From the NCBI GenBank assembly GCA_021847125.1, contig JAJZUK010000074.1, forward strand, positions 1 through 6,301: 6,301 bases of DNA, in the 5' to 3' direction. Numbering within the stretch: position 1 is the first letter of the stretch; each line of letters starts with the position of its first letter. The position numbers and the translations under genes were made by a program. This document shows positions 5,976-6,301 of the stretch, one piece after another. The notes beneath the pieces are model-generated. The model saw only the letters and a list, made by a program, of their open reading frames with translations. It had not been told where the DNA came from and ran no database searches. The stretch is from Pseudomonadota bacterium (GTDB lineage Bacteria; Pseudomonadota; Gammaproteobacteria; Burkholderiales; SG8-39).

Positions 5976-6301
5976 ATGAAGCGGCGAAACTTTGTAAAAA
6001 GTATTGCGGCAGGCGCAGTCGTCACGGCAGTTTCCCTGATTCCGGGGCAGTACGCCCTGGCCGCCGACACCATCAAAGTCGGAATCCTGCACTCGCTCTC
6101 GGGCACCATGGCGATCAGCGAAACCGTGCTCAAGGATGTGACGCTGATGGCGATCGACGAGATCAACGCCAAAGGCGGCGTGCTCGGCAAGAAGCTCGAA
6201 CCGGTGGTGGTCGATCCGGCCTCGAACTGGCCGCTGTTCGCGGAGAAAGCGCGCCAGCTGCTGTCCAAGGACAAGGTGGCCGTGGTATTCGAGGAACTGA
6301 A
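5976..6301 (+). CDS. urtA: Urea ABC transporter substrate-binding protein UrtA (N-terminal part; possible internal deletion)
   Basis: The gene runs off the right edge after 108 codons. UrtA captures urea (or short-chain amides in close relatives such as FmdD) in the periplasm and delivers it to the UrtBCDE transporter. The ATG has a strong GGGAGG 7 nt upstream. Residues 1-30 form a signal peptide with a twin-arginine-like start (RRNFVK, 3-8), a hydrophobic core and a likely cleavage site at ALA-A near 27-30. The mature part is diagnostic: [17 protein letters not shown] (33-49), [23 protein letters not shown] (53-75) and [20 protein letters not shown] (77-96). After KVAVVF (100-105) the family normally continues [19 protein letters not shown], but here the next codons read EEL, so about 15 residues seem missing in frame. 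The rest of the urt operon should lie downstream. Confidence 0.88.
   Translation, partial: MKRRNFVKSIAAGAVVTAVSLIPGQYALAADTIKVGILHSLSGTMAISETVLKDVTLMAIDEINAKGGVLGKKLEPVVVDPASNWPLFAEKARQLLSKDKVAVVFEEL

Overview
The window is high-GC DNA whose gene content and order point to a betaproteobacterium. This rests on recognised protein families and the familiar pyk–fba–pur–sua5 neighbourhood, not on any database search. Codon use is uniformly GC-rich, and I see no transposase, integrase, CRISPR array, tRNA or rRNA.

Layout. Positions 2-58 hold the last 18 codons of an unidentified plus-strand gene. It converges on a five-gene minus-strand cluster read from right to left: pyk (pyruvate kinase), fba (class II fructose-bisphosphate aldolase), purE, purC and sua5 (threonylcarbamoyl-AMP synthase). 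Three adjacent hairpins at 73-137 separate the two convergent units; the last carries a T-rich tail on the minus strand and probably terminates the cluster. A small minus-strand gene for a predicted lipoprotein (5295-5642) lies upstream of pyk. A 333-bp divergent intergenic region (5643-5975) follows. A plus-strand gene then begins at 5976 and runs off the right edge; its product is the N-terminal part of UrtA, the periplasmic urea-binding protein of the UrtABCDE ABC transporter.

How the genes work together. pyk and fba act in lower and middle glycolysis/gluconeogenesis. purE and purC catalyse consecutive steps of de novo IMP synthesis (N5-CAIR to CAIR to SAICAR). sua5 makes the activated intermediate for tRNA t6A. 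fba, purE and purC are tightly packed (16-nt and 1-nt gaps), so they are probably co-transcribed. purE precedes purC and no purK lies between purC and sua5, although this PurE is the class I type that needs PurK.

Most interesting parts. The urtA upstream region carries a near-consensus sigma-54 (-24/-12) promoter. About 143 and 174 bp upstream of its predicted start are two NtrC-like sites spaced 31 bp apart, which together look like a classic nitrogen-starvation enhancer. The urtA reading frame itself appears to lack about 15 conserved residues (family motif [15 protein letters not shown]) in an exact in-frame jump. The pyruvate kinase carries the residue signature of K+-independent enzymes, and the lipoprotein gene has a promoter-like sequence placed so that its transcript could be leaderless.
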